Shown here piece by piece: positions 1 through 5,834 of a DNA stretch of 6,588 nt. Position 1 is the first letter of the stretch. Every line of letters starts with the position of its first letter. Origin of the DNA: Planctomycetia bacterium (GTDB taxonomy: Bacteria > Planctomycetota > Planctomycetia > Gemmatales > Gemmataceae); the NCBI GenBank assembly GCA_005773755.1, contig SXHE01000377.1:1-6588 (forward strand), read 5' to 3'. The translations under genes were made by a program, and so were the position numbers. A model generated the notes under the pieces. It did not search any database, was not told the origin of the DNA, and saw only the letters and a program-made list of their open reading frames with translations.

Positions 1-1
1 C

Positions 2-415
2 GACATCATCTTCGATCCGGGCTGCGGCGACGCGGTCATGCTGATCCGCCCGGTCAAGATGCTCGGCGCGAAGAAGGGCATCGGCATCGAGATCGACCCG
101 AAGTACGTCAAGATCGCGAAGGACAAGGCGAAGGAAGAGGGCGTCGCGGAGAAGATCGACATTCGCCAGGGCGACATCCTCAACGAGAAGGACATGGCGG
201 TTTGCGCGGAAGCGAGCGTCGTGCTCATCTACATCGGCGACGACCTGGGCGCGCGCATGGCCCCGGTGCTGCAGAAGCTGCTGAAGCCGGGCACGCGCGT
301 CGTATCCCACCGGTTCAAGCTGGGCGACTGGAAGGCCGACAAGAGCGTGACCGTGAAGGGCAAAGACGGCGACGAGTACGTGCTGCACTACTGGGTGGTG
401 AAGGAGAAGAAGTAA
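2..415 (+). CDS. SAM-dependent class I methyltransferase, C-terminal part (5' truncated by window edge)
   Basis: The reading frame is open from base 2 to the TAA at 413-415 and shows 137 residues, so the start lies left of the window. The visible part opens at the SAM-binding motif I, D-P-G-C-G-D (visible residues 5-10), followed by G-I-E-I-D (28-32), whose Glu would contact the SAM ribose, and G-D-I-L (57-60), the usual site for the adenine-binding acidic residue. A stretch near residues 88-103 (L-L-K-P-G-T-R-V-V-S-H and G-D-W) matches small bacterial methyltransferases of the broad Methyltransf_25/31 type. The third glycine of the D-x-G-x-G-x-G loop is Ala here. The C-terminus ends in a Lys/Glu-rich tail. 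The family and SAM binding are well supported; the methyl acceptor cannot be read from the sequence. The gene is followed by 75 bp with no clear terminator. Confidence 0.88.
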   Translation, partial: DIIFDPGCGDAVMLIRPVKMLGAKKGIGIEIDPKYVKIAKDKAKEEGVAEKIDIRQGDILNEKDMAVCAEASVVLIYIGDDLGARMAPVLQKLLKPGTRVVSHRFKLGDWKADKSVTVKGKDGDEYVLHYWVVKEKK

Positions 416-478
416 GCGCACGCGCTCGCGCGCTTCCTTATCGAGGCTCCGTCTGTTACCCTCGCGGCATTCCTCTCT

Positions 479-482
479 GGAG
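479..482 (+). promoter_or_regulatory. Shine-Dalgarno site (GGAG) that fixes the beta-helix gene start
   Basis: GGAG ends 8 nt before the ATG at 491, which is good spacing. A GTG at 482 is in the same frame but overlaps the GGAG and has no ribosome site of its own, so ATG 491 is preferred. Confidence 0.7.
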
Positions 483-490
483 TGCCGCTC

Positions 491-1963
491 ATGTCGCGCC
501 GCCTCTTCTGGTCGCTGTTCGCGCTCGGTTCGCTCGCGCTCGGGGCGACGCTGGCCCTCACTCTGCCGGCGCGGACACAGCCGCCCGCGCCGCTCAAGAC
601 GCCGACCGGCAGCGTGCGCGACCACGGCGCGAGGGGCGAGAACAACGACGACACCGAAGCGATTCAGAAGGCCGTGGACGCGGCGCTTCACACCGGTCTC
701 GTGTACTTCCCGCGCGACAGCTACCGCATCACGAAGACGATCACCATCGACCTGAGCAAGACCGGCCCCATCGCGATCCGGGGCGACGGCGGCGCGCGCG
801 TCGTCATGGCCGGCGAAGGGCCGGCGTTCAAGTTTGTTGGCACGCACGCGGGCACCGCGCAGCCCAGTAGCGTAAAGCCGCAGGTGTGGAACGAGCGGAT
901 GCCGACAGTCGAGGGCATCGAGATCGTCGGCGCGCACGACAAGGCCGACGGCATCGAGGCGACCGGCACGATGAAGCTGACCGTCACGAAGGTGCTGATC
1001 CGCAAGTGCAACCACGGCATCCGCCTGAGCGGGCGCAACCGCAACGTGCTGATCGCGGACAGCCACATCTACGAGAACCGCGGCATCGGCCTGTTCCTCG
1101 ACGCGGTCAACCTGCACCAGATCAACGTGACCGGGTGCCACATCTCGTACTGCGACGGCGGCGGGATCGTGGCGCGGGCCGGCGAGGTGCGCAACCTGCA
1201 TATCACCGGCTGCGACATCGAGGGCAACCACGGCAAGGACGGACCCGCGACCGCGAACGTACTCATCGACAGCACGGGCGGCTCGAACGCCGAGGTCGCG
1301 ATCACCGGCTGCACGATCCAGCACAACCACGTCGCGCCCGGTTCCGCGAACATCCGCATCAAGGGGCCGAGCGCGAAGAAGGCGAAGGACACCGACGAGC
1401 TGCGCGACGGCCACATCACCATCACGGGCAACGTGCTCAGCGACGTGAAGGTGAACGTCCACCTCGACGGCGTTCGCGGGGCCGTGATGACGGGCAACAC
1501 CTGCTGGACCGCCTACGAACACAACGTGCTGGTCGAGAACAGTACCGCGGTCACGGTCGGCGCGAACAACTTCGACCGCAACCCGCGGTACGCGAGCGAG
1601 GAGAAACCGGAGACGACCAACGCGATCCTGTTCCGCAACTGTACCGACTGCACGCTGACGGGCTTCACGATCTCGCGCACGCGCGCGGCCCCTGCCGGCA
1701 TCACGCTCGACAAGTGCGACCGGTTCAACCTCGGAAATCTGACGATATTGGACTGCGACGCTGTCGGATTGCTGCTGAAGGACGTGACCAACTCGCGCGT
1801 CGGCGGGTGCCTGATCCGCGACGACCGGCCGAACGCGGAGTCGCTGTCGATCAAGACCAGCGGCGGGCGCGGGAACCAGATCGCGGACAACGTGTTCGGC
1901 CGCCCGCACGACATCCTGAAGGGCGTCGGGCTGGTCGAGCGGAACTACCGGGGCGAGCCGTGA
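491..1963 (+). CDS. Exported right-handed parallel beta-helix protein (pectate-lyase-superfamily type)
   Basis: This 490-residue protein begins M-S-R-R-L-F-W and has a hydrophobic core to about residue 26, ending near A-R-T-Q, so it is very likely exported. The S-R-R-x-F pattern also allows a Tat signal, although the region before it is very short. The mature N-terminus carries the D-H-G-A-R-G...D-D-T-E-A-I-Q-K-A-V signature and a V-Y-F-P-R-D-S-Y-R-I element typical of the Pectate_lyase_3 / beta-helix fold (about residues 40-85). The rest is a series of PbH1-type coils with T-G-C or T-G-N at residues 216, 241, 274, 314 and 336. Such folds occur in polysaccharide lyases, glycosidases, epimerases and carbohydrate-binding surface proteins. 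No lyase catalytic set is recognisable, so substrate and activity remain open. The stop codon overlaps the next gene's GTG start. Fold call strong, function call weak. Confidence 0.85.
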   Translation: MSRRLFWSLFALGSLALGATLALTLPARTQPPAPLKTPTGSVRDHGARGENNDDTEAIQKAVDAALHTGLVYFPRDSYRITKTITIDLSKTGPIAIRGDGGARVVMAGEGPAFKFVGTHAGTAQPSSVKPQVWNERMPTVEGIEIVGAHDKADGIEATGTMKLTVTKVLIRKCNHGIRLSGRNRNVLIADSHIYENRGIGLFLDAVNLHQINVTGCHISYCDGGGIVARAGEVRNLHITGCDIEGNHGKDGPATANVLIDSTGGSNAEVAITGCTIQHNHVAPGSANIRIKGPSAKKAKDTDELRDGHITITGNVLSDVKVNVHLDGVRGAVMTGNTCWTAYEHNVLVENSTAVTVGANNFDRNPRYASEEKPETTNAILFRNCTDCTLTGFTISRTRAAPAGITLDKCDRFNLGNLTILDCDAVGLLLKDVTNSRVGGCLIRDDRPNAESLSIKTSGGRGNQIADNVFGRPHDILKGVGLVERNYRGEP

Positions 1964-2355
1964 CGTGCCTACTGACTCGTCCGCTGGGCTACGTCTGGGC
2001 GCTGCCGAACACGCTGCTCGGCGCGTGCTTCGTGCTGCCGGCGCTGCTGAGCGGCGGGCGGGTGCGGTTCGAGCGCGGCGCGATGGAGATCCACGGCGGG
2101 TTCACGAAGTGGTTCCTGTCACGGATCGCGCGCGGCGCGAGCGCCATGACGCTCGGTCACGTCATCCTCGGTCAGGATCGTTGGTCGCTGGAGTGGACGC
2201 GCGACCACGAGCACGTTCACGTCGGCCAGTACATGCGGTGGGGGCCGTTGTTCTTGCCGGCGTACGCGCTGTCGAGCTTCCTGTGCTGGCGGCGCGGCCT
2301 CGACCCGTACCGCGACAACCGGTTCGAGAGGCCCGCGTTCGAGCAGTTTCCCTAA
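1960..2355 (+). CDS. Small HEHVH-motif (zincin-like) hypothetical protein, probably membrane associated
   Basis: This 131-residue protein starts at GTG 1960, which overlaps the upstream TGA as GTGA. That arrangement usually means translational coupling, and a purine-rich GGGGCGAG sits just upstream. It has a hydrophobic segment at residues 12-31 and a second at about 94-110, so membrane association is plausible. Residues 83-87 read H-E-H-V-H, a perfect HExxH zinc-protease-type motif, followed by V-G-Q and, after the apolar G-P-L-F-L-P-A-Y stretch, by R-F-E-R-P-A-F-E (121-128), where Glu123 or Glu128 could be a third ligand. The combination recalls short zincin-like domains such as DUF4157, but I cannot assign a named family with confidence. 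It is too short to be an ordinary complete metalloprotease. The coding call is strong because of the overlap, clean motif and conserved-looking C-terminus; peptidase activity is only inferred. Confidence 0.8.
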   Translation: MTCLLTRPLGYVWALPNTLLGACFVLPALLSGGRVRFERGAMEIHGGFTKWFLSRIARGASAMTLGHVILGQDRWSLEWTRDHEHVHVGQYMRWGPLFLPAYALSSFLCWRRGLDPYRDNRFERPAFEQFP

Positions 2356-2361
2356 GATTGC

Positions 2362-2379
2362 GAAGCCGCGAGCGGCTTC
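2362..2379 (+). other. Short intergenic hairpin (8-bp arms)
   Basis: GAAGCCGC (2362-2369) and GCGGCTTC (2372-2379) are perfect reverse complements separated by GA. A 7-bp stem with a CGAG loop is the practical fold. It lies in the 42-nt gap between the HEHVH gene stop (2355) and the VOC gene start (2398), and ends 5 nt before the AAAGGG ribosome site. No T-run follows, so it is not a standard terminator. It could protect the upstream mRNA end or modulate VOC translation. Confidence 0.55.
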
Positions 2380-2397
2380 CAACCAAAGGGCAATGCC

Positions 2398-2766
2398 ATG
2401 ATTCTCGGCCTGCGCACGTTCGTCGCTTACGTTCCCGAAGAGCACCTCGCGGACGCGAAGGAGTGGTACGCCCGGTTCGCCGGGGTGCGGCCGTATTTCG
2501 ACCAACCGTTCTACGTCGGGTTCAACGTGGGCGGGTTCGAGTTGGGCCTGCACCCCGGCGAACCGGGGCCGGGCGGCACGTCCGCGTACTGGGGCACGCC
2601 GGACATCCACGCCGAGCTCACCCGCGTCACCCAGTTCGGCGCGAGCGTTGTGGAGGGCGTGCAGGACGTGGGCGACGGCGTCCTGGTGGCGACCATCGCG
2701 GACCCGTTCGGCAACGAGATCGGGCTGATCCAGAACCCGCACTTCGACCCGCGCGCGGTGCGGTGA
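2398..2766 (+). CDS. VOC (glyoxalase/bleomycin-resistance fold) family protein
   Basis: This 122-residue cytoplasmic protein starts at ATG 2398 with AAAGGG (2385-2390) 7 nt upstream. It shows the usual halves of a single VOC domain: an N-terminal strand and helix (V-A-Y-V...A-K-E-W-Y-A-R-F-A-G-V, residues 9-30), a central F-E-L-G-L-H-P-G (47-54), a helix preceded by Y-W-G-T-P-D-I-H (64-71), and the C-terminal signature I-A-D-P-F-G-N-E-I-G-L-I-Q-N-P (100-114). His52 and Glu107 are the likeliest metal-site positions by family pattern. The length fits the family. VOC members include lyases, dioxygenases, epimerases and drug-binding proteins, and nothing here singles out one substrate. The gene follows the HEHVH gene on the same strand but with a hairpin between, and converges on the WD40 gene with 7 bp between stops. 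Confidence 0.9.
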   Translation: MILGLRTFVAYVPEEHLADAKEWYARFAGVRPYFDQPFYVGFNVGGFELGLHPGEPGPGGTSAYWGTPDIHAELTRVTQFGASVVEGVQDVGDGVLVATIADPFGNEIGLIQNPHFDPRAVR

Positions 2767-2773
2767 ATCGCGC

Positions 2774-3787
2774 CTATTCGGTGTCCACGACGACCACGCC
2801 GTTGCGCCCGGCGACGGCGAGCGTCAGCCCGTCGGGGGCGTATGCGAGCGACGTGACGGGGCCGACCCCGAAGTCGCGCTCCGGCCCGGCCCCGCCGGTG
2901 AACGGGTCCCAGAACGACACCTCTTTGCCCGCGTGCCCCGCCGCGAGCGTGCGCCCGTCGGGGGCGAACGCCAGCGCCGTCACCAGCGCCGGTGCGGTCG
3001 TGATCGTGGCGACCGGGGGCGCGTCGCGCAAGTTCCAGACGACGATCGGCCCGTGGTCGTAGGTCGCGACCATTTCGTACGCGGGCGCGACGGCGACCGC
3101 GCCCGAGCCGTTCACGACCGGCATGTACAGCCCCGTGGTCGAGGCGACCGGGCACGCCGCGACGCCCCACCGACCGGCCAGCGCGAGGTAGCCGTCCACC
3201 AGCGCGCCGCCGCCCTCGGTGCGCCCCTGCGCCGCGGTCGGGTCGGTCGCGTGCCAGATGCCGTTGTGTTCGGTGAAGTGCCAGTGGTACACGCTCGCTT
3301 CCGAGCGCAAGAGTCCGACCGGTTCGGTGTGAGCGGCGAGCAGCGCGCGGCCGTCCGGCGTGAAGGCCAGCCCGCGCGCGAAGTTGTCCGGCGTCAGCAG
3401 GCTCAGTTCGTCGCGCGGAACGCGGACGCGGTTGGGGACGAACTCGTCCGTGCCGGTCAGCGAGTAGAGGTGAACGCCGGTGAACGGGCGCAGCGCCTCG
3501 CGGGAGAACCGACGACGCCAGACGCTTTCGGGCGGCGCGCCGGTCGGGGGCGGGGGCGGACTCGATCCCAACAGGCCGAGAGCGATGGCGGAGTACGCGA
3601 GCGTGCGGCCGGTGGGGTGGAACGCGAGGCCCGTGACCGGTCCGTTGTGTTCGAGGCCGGTCAGCTCCCAGTCGCGGCTGCGCGTCCAGCAGTACACGGC
3701 CGTGCGGCCGGCCCCGGCGAGCAGGTCGCCGTCCGGGGAGAACGTCAACCTTTCCGCGCCCCCGCGCGGACACGCGAGCTTCTGCAC
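2774..3787 (-). CDS. WD40-like beta-propeller protein
   Basis: This 337-residue protein has no signal peptide, so it is probably cytoplasmic. WD40-type strand motifs recur: L-T-F-S-P-D-G (14-20), G-L-A-F-H-P-T-G (53-60), G-L-A-F-T-P-D-G (139-146), A-L-A-F-A-P-D-G (271-278) with S-F-W-D after it, and S-L-A-Y-A-P-D-G at 313-320 near the end. The spacing is irregular, with a proline-rich loop (P-P-P-P-P, 77-81) and diverged blades between about 160 and 260, so the propeller is degenerate or decorated. Such proteins are scaffolds or substrate binders; no partner can be inferred. The start is the least certain point. The frame is open back to a TAG at 3863-3865 and contains no ATG before the first blade, so GTG 3787 with a weak AGG 8 nt upstream is the best choice. 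It lies 75 bp downstream of the lactonase gene, possibly co-transcribed. Confidence 0.82.
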   Translation of the reverse strand: MQKLACPRGGAERLTFSPDGDLLAGAGRTAVYCWTRSRDWELTGLEHNGPVTGLAFHPTGRTLAYSAIALGLLGSSPPPPPTGAPPESVWRRRFSREALRPFTGVHLYSLTGTDEFVPNRVRVPRDELSLLTPDNFARGLAFTPDGRALLAAHTEPVGLLRSEASVYHWHFTEHNGIWHATDPTAAQGRTEGGGALVDGYLALAGRWGVAACPVASTTGLYMPVVNGSGAVAVAPAYEMVATYDHGPIVVWNLRDAPPVATITTAPALVTALAFAPDGRTLAAGHAGKEVSFWDPFTGGAGPERDFGVGPVTSLAYAPDGLTLAVAGRNGVVVVDTE

Positions 3788-3816
3788 GGCAACGACCTGT
3801 TCGGAACGGGGCGAGG

Positions 3817-3845
3817 GCGATCCGGCGCGTTCGTCACCGGATCGC
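3817..3845 (-). other. Intercistronic inverted repeat, 9-bp arms
   Basis: GCGATCCGG (3817-3825) and CCGGATCGC (3837-3845) are perfect reverse complements around an 11-nt loop. The element sits in the 75-nt gap between the lactonase stop (3863) and the WD40 start (3787). No T-run follows on the minus strand, so it is not a classic intrinsic terminator. It may be a non-canonical terminator, an mRNA-stabilising hairpin or a processing site that uncouples the two genes. Confidence 0.55.
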
Positions 3846-3862
3846 TCCGCCGAGACGCGCAG

Positions 3863-4957
3863 CTACTTCTCGACGGTCACGAACTTCACGCACACGCACT
3901 TGCTGATCTTCACGGTGGTGCCGGTTTCCTTCGCGCCGCCGGTGGCCGCGTCACGCTCCCACACGCCCACCTTGTCCCCGGCCTGGCTCGCGATCAGCAT
4001 CCACTTGCCGCTCGGGTCGATGTTGAAGTTGCGCGGGGTCTTGATGTCGCCGGTGATGTGCCCGGCCGCTTCCACCGTCTTGTCGTCCTTCACCTTGAAC
4101 ACCGCGACGCTGTTGTGCCCGCGGTTGGAGACGTACACGAACTTGCCGTCGGCCGAGATGATGCATTCGGCGGTGGAGTTGCCCTTCGTGGCTTTCGGCA
4201 GGGTGCTGAGCGACTGGACGACCTTGTTCCCTTTCACCACGTTCACGGTCGAGTCCAGCTCGCCGCACACGTAGAACGCGCCGCCGGCCGGGTGGAACGC
4301 CATGTGCCGCGGGCCGCTGCCGGCGGGCGTGATCACGTCCTCTTCCGTGTCCTCCTCAACGCCCTTCTTGCCGACGTGGAACACCTTCACGCGGTTCAGG
4401 CCGAGGTCGACCGTGTACAGGTGATCGCCGGCCGCGTTGAACGCGCAGCAGTGGCCGTGCGGGGCCTTCTCGCCCTTGTGCTGGAAGAAGCCGACCCGCT
4501 TGCCGAGTTTGCCGTCGGCCTCGACCGCGAACACGCAGGTGCTGCCGCCGCCGTAGTTGGCGATGGCGGCGAGGTCGCCCTTCGGGCTGATGACGATGTG
4601 GCACGGCCCGGGGCCGCCGCTCTTGTCGTCGTTCAGCTTCGTCAGTTTGCCGGTCTTGACGTCCATCGCGAACGCGACCACCGCGCCGCCGTCTTTGCCC
4701 TGGCCCTCGCCCACCGCGTACAGGAACTTCTTGTTCGGGTGGATCGCGAGGAACGACGGGCTGCCCATCTCCGCGGCCACCTCCGGCTCGCTCAGCTTGC
4801 CGGTGGCGTCGTCGAACTTCGACCGGTGGATGCCCTTGCTGCCGTCCTTGCCACCGGTGTAGGTGCCGAAGTAGACCCAGTGCTCCGCGGCCGACGCCGT
4901 GGGCGCGGCCACGAATGCGGCGAGCGCGAGTGCGTGCGCGAATCGCAAACTGATCAT
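3863..4957 (-). CDS. Secreted lactonase-family protein (YbhE/Pgl-type seven-bladed propeller)
   Basis: This 364-residue protein begins with a clear Sec signal peptide, hydrophobic from residue 3 to 18 and ending A-S-A-A-E (cut after about residue 23 or 24). The mature chain opens with Y-F-G-T-Y-T-G-G (29-36) and runs through family hallmarks: G-P-C-H-I-V-I-S-P-K-G, P-H-G-H-C-C-A-F (about 165-172), G-S-G-P-R-H-M-A-F-H-P-A-G (about 213), S-T-A-E-C-I-I-S (about 258), V-S-N-R-G-H-N-S-V-A-V-F (about 275) and T-P-R-N-F-N-I-D-P-S-G (about 305). These match the Lactonase family (PF10282), typed by 6-phosphogluconolactonase YbhE. Export argues against a pentose-phosphate role; a sugar-lactone substrate in the periplasm-like compartment is more likely. 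The C-terminus is Cys-bearing (K-C-V-C-V-K-F). The start is ATG 4957, backed by GGGAG 7 nt upstream and the signal peptide, rather than the in-frame ATG at 5158. Transcribed divergently from the DUF1080 gene. Confidence 0.93.
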   Translation of the reverse strand: MISLRFAHALALAAFVAAPTASAAEHWVYFGTYTGGKDGSKGIHRSKFDDATGKLSEPEVAAEMGSPSFLAIHPNKKFLYAVGEGQGKDGGAVVAFAMDVKTGKLTKLNDDKSGGPGPCHIVISPKGDLAAIANYGGGSTCVFAVEADGKLGKRVGFFQHKGEKAPHGHCCAFNAAGDHLYTVDLGLNRVKVFHVGKKGVEEDTEEDVITPAGSGPRHMAFHPAGGAFYVCGELDSTVNVVKGNKVVQSLSTLPKATKGNSTAECIISADGKFVYVSNRGHNSVAVFKVKDDKTVEAAGHITGDIKTPRNFNIDPSGKWMLIASQAGDKVGVWERDAATGGAKETGTTVKISKCVCVKFVTVEK

Positions 4958-4964
4958 GGAGAGA

Positions 4965-4969
4965 CTCCC
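4965..4969 (-). promoter_or_regulatory. Shine-Dalgarno site (GGGAG) of the lactonase gene
   Basis: On the minus strand GGGAG lies 7 nt before ATG 4957. It settles the start in favour of the signal-peptide form over an upstream in-frame ATG at 5158, which would read through the control region and into the opposite gene. Confidence 0.75.
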
Positions 4970-4985
4970 GGTGCGAGAAAAAGAT

Positions 4986-5012
4986 TCCGCGCCGGATACC
5001 GGCCGGCGCGGA
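4986..5012. promoter_or_regulatory. GC-rich inverted repeat in the divergent control region
   Basis: TCCGCGCCGG (4986-4995) pairs perfectly with CCGGCGCGGA (5003-5012), giving a 10-bp stem around the 7-nt loop ATACCGG. It lies 29-55 bp upstream of the lactonase ATG and about 65-91 bp upstream of the DUF1080 ATG. It could be an operator dyad acting on both genes, or a hairpin in the lactonase leader. It is not followed by a T-run on either strand. Confidence 0.55.
4993..5001 (+). promoter_or_regulatory. CGGATACCG box, copy 1 (candidate operator half)
   Basis: CGGATACCG is itself a CGG-N3-CCG dyad and overlaps the left arm and loop of the 4986-5012 inverted repeat. An identical 9-mer starts 51 bp further on (5044). 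Two identical dyads in one divergent promoter region suggest a regulator site; this is inference. Confidence 0.35.
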
Positions 5013-5018
5013 GCGGGT

Positions 5019-5031
5019 TGATGATAATGAT
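5019..5031. promoter_or_regulatory. AT-rich island, possible promoter core
   Basis: TGATGATAATGAT is the only AT-rich stretch in the 119-bp divergent region. GATAAT (5023-5028) resembles a sigma-70 -10 element on the plus strand and would suit the DUF1080 gene. The minus strand offers similar TATCAT/CATTAT forms for the lactonase gene. No convincing -35 hexamer is seen for either, so polarity is undecided. Confidence 0.3.
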
Positions 5032-5043
5032 CCCGGTCGCCGT

Positions 5044-5052
5044 CGGATACCG
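5044..5052 (+). promoter_or_regulatory. CGGATACCG box, copy 2 (candidate operator half)
   Basis: This is an exact repeat of the 9-mer at 4993-5001. It lies 24 bp upstream of the DUF1080 start and 12 bp upstream of its GGAG ribosome site (5065-5068), where a bound repressor could block the DUF1080 gene. No regulator gene is in the window. Confidence 0.35.
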
Positions 5053-5076
5053 AAAACCGGATGTGGAGTTCCGCCC

Positions 5077-5832
5077 ATGCGCCTCGCTCTGTTTGTTGCG
5101 CTCGTCGCGGTCTCGTGCGCCCTGGTTGCTCCGGGGGCTGACGCCCCCGGCTCGCCAAAAGCCGCCGCGAAAGACGGCTGGATCGACCTGATGAAGCCCG
5201 ACGTGTGGAAGAAGGTGGACGACAAGTGGATCGTCACGGATAAGGTCGCGCTCGCGCCGAACGTGAAGGGCAAGGCCGACGCCGCGCTCAAGGCGACGAA
5301 GGCGGACGGCGGCACGGTGTGGGTGAACGGCGAAACCGGCCGGCTCCCGAACCTCATCACCAAGCAGGCGTTCGGCGACTGCGAGATTCACGTCGAGTTC
5401 CTGATCGCCAAAGGCTCGAACGCCGGCGTCAAGTTCCACGAGGTCTACGAGATTCAGATCGACGACAGCCACGGCAAGAAGGAACTGACCGGCAGCAACA
5501 ACGGCGGCGTATACCCGCGAGCGAACCTCGAAAAGGGCGGCTATCTGGACAAGGGAGTGCCGCCGCGCGTGAACGCCTCGAAGCCCGCCGGCGAGTGGCA
5601 GACGCTGACCGCGACCTGGACCGCCCCGCGGTTCAACGACAAGGGCGAGAAGACCGCGAGCGCGCGGCTGTCGGCGAAGCTCAACGGCGAGGTGATCCAC
5701 GACAACGTGGAGGTGAAAACCCCGACCGGCGGCAACTGGATGAAGAAGGAGACGCCGACCGGCGCGCTCATGCTGCAAAGCGACCACGGCCCGACCGCGT
5801 GGCGCAACGTCAAGATCCGGCCCGTGAAGTAG
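5077..5832 (+). CDS. Secreted DUF1080 protein (3-keto-disaccharide hydrolase family)
   Basis: This 251-residue protein starts at ATG 5077 with GGAG 8 nt upstream (5065-5068). It has a signal peptide: M-R-L-A-L-F-V-A-L-V-A-V, then S-C at 13-14. C14 could be a lipoprotein cysteine, but Ala at -3 is a poor lipobox; a normal cut near A-D-A (21-23) is an alternative. The body follows the DUF1080 / PF06439 beta-sandwich: D-G-W-I-D-L near 33-38, F-G-D-C-E-I-H-V-E-F (about 99-108), S-N-A-G-V-K-F, Y-E-I-Q-I-D-D-S (124-131), N-N-G-G-V-Y-P, G-E-W-Q-T-L, L-N-G-E-V-I-H and L-Q-S-D-H-G-P-T-A-W-R-N-V-K-I-R-P-V at the end. Relatives are numerous in Planctomycetes, and characterised members hydrolyse 3-keto-glycosides. 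Divergent from the lactonase, which suggests joint use on an oxidised sugar. Residues 19-25 are encoded by a palindromic DNA repeat. Confidence 0.93.
   Translation: MRLALFVALVAVSCALVAPGADAPGSPKAAAKDGWIDLMKPDVWKKVDDKWIVTDKVALAPNVKGKADAALKATKADGGTVWVNGETGRLPNLITKQAFGDCEIHVEFLIAKGSNAGVKFHEVYEIQIDDSHGKKELTGSNNGGVYPRANLEKGGYLDKGVPPRVNASKPAGEWQTLTATWTAPRFNDKGEKTASARLSAKLNGEVIHDNVEVKTPTGGNWMKKETPTGALMLQSDHGPTAWRNVKIRPVK
5130..5150 (+). repeat. REP-like palindromic repeat, copy 1, inside DUF1080 coding sequence
   Basis: CCGGGGGC (5131-5138) and GCCCCCGG (5143-5150) form a perfect 8-bp stem with a TGAC loop. The 17-mer TCCGGGGGCTGACGCCC (5130-5146) recurs exactly, in the opposite orientation, at 5835-5851. 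The repeat is read in frame as P-G-A-D-A-P-G, residues 19-25 of the DUF1080 protein, at the signal peptide/mature junction where a short insert is tolerated. Confidence 0.65.
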
Positions 5833-5834
5833 GC

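Noticed and set aside
482..490. GTG start at 482 for the beta-helix gene
   Set aside because: It overlaps the GGAG ribosome site that fits ATG 491 and would add three residues before a clean signal peptide.
416..490. Promoter or terminator in the gap between the methyltransferase and beta-helix genes
   Set aside because: The alternating CG run at 416-433 gives only weak 4-bp pairings and no T-run, and no convincing -10/-35 pair is seen. Only the GGAG ribosome site is supported.
1720..1775. Locally AT-richer codons in the beta-helix gene suggesting a recent insertion
   Set aside because: The stretch is short, stays in frame, and encodes normal beta-helix coil sequence; local codon fluctuation is enough.
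886..1959. Upstream extension of the HEHVH protein frame through the beta-helix gene
   Set aside because: The translation is Arg-rich low-complexity shadow of the beta-helix gene. The real protein starts at GTG 1960, where the composition becomes normal.
2822..2840. Possible third copy of the REP-like repeat (CGTCAGCCC followed by GTCGGGGG)
   Set aside because: Only about 9 bases match, the palindrome is broken, and the sequence is explained as the conserved P-D-G-L-T-L-A strand of a WD40 blade.
4958..5158. N-terminal extension of the lactonase from an in-frame ATG at 5158
   Set aside because: It would cross the whole divergent control region and run antisense into the DUF1080 signal-peptide region. 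ATG 4957 has a GGGAG at 7 nt and begins a proper signal peptide.
2933..5191. Long plus-strand open frame opposite the WD40 and lactonase genes
   Set aside because: It is Arg/Ala/Gly-rich with no recognisable motif, as expected for a shadow in GC-rich DNA. The minus-strand frames carry clear family signatures.
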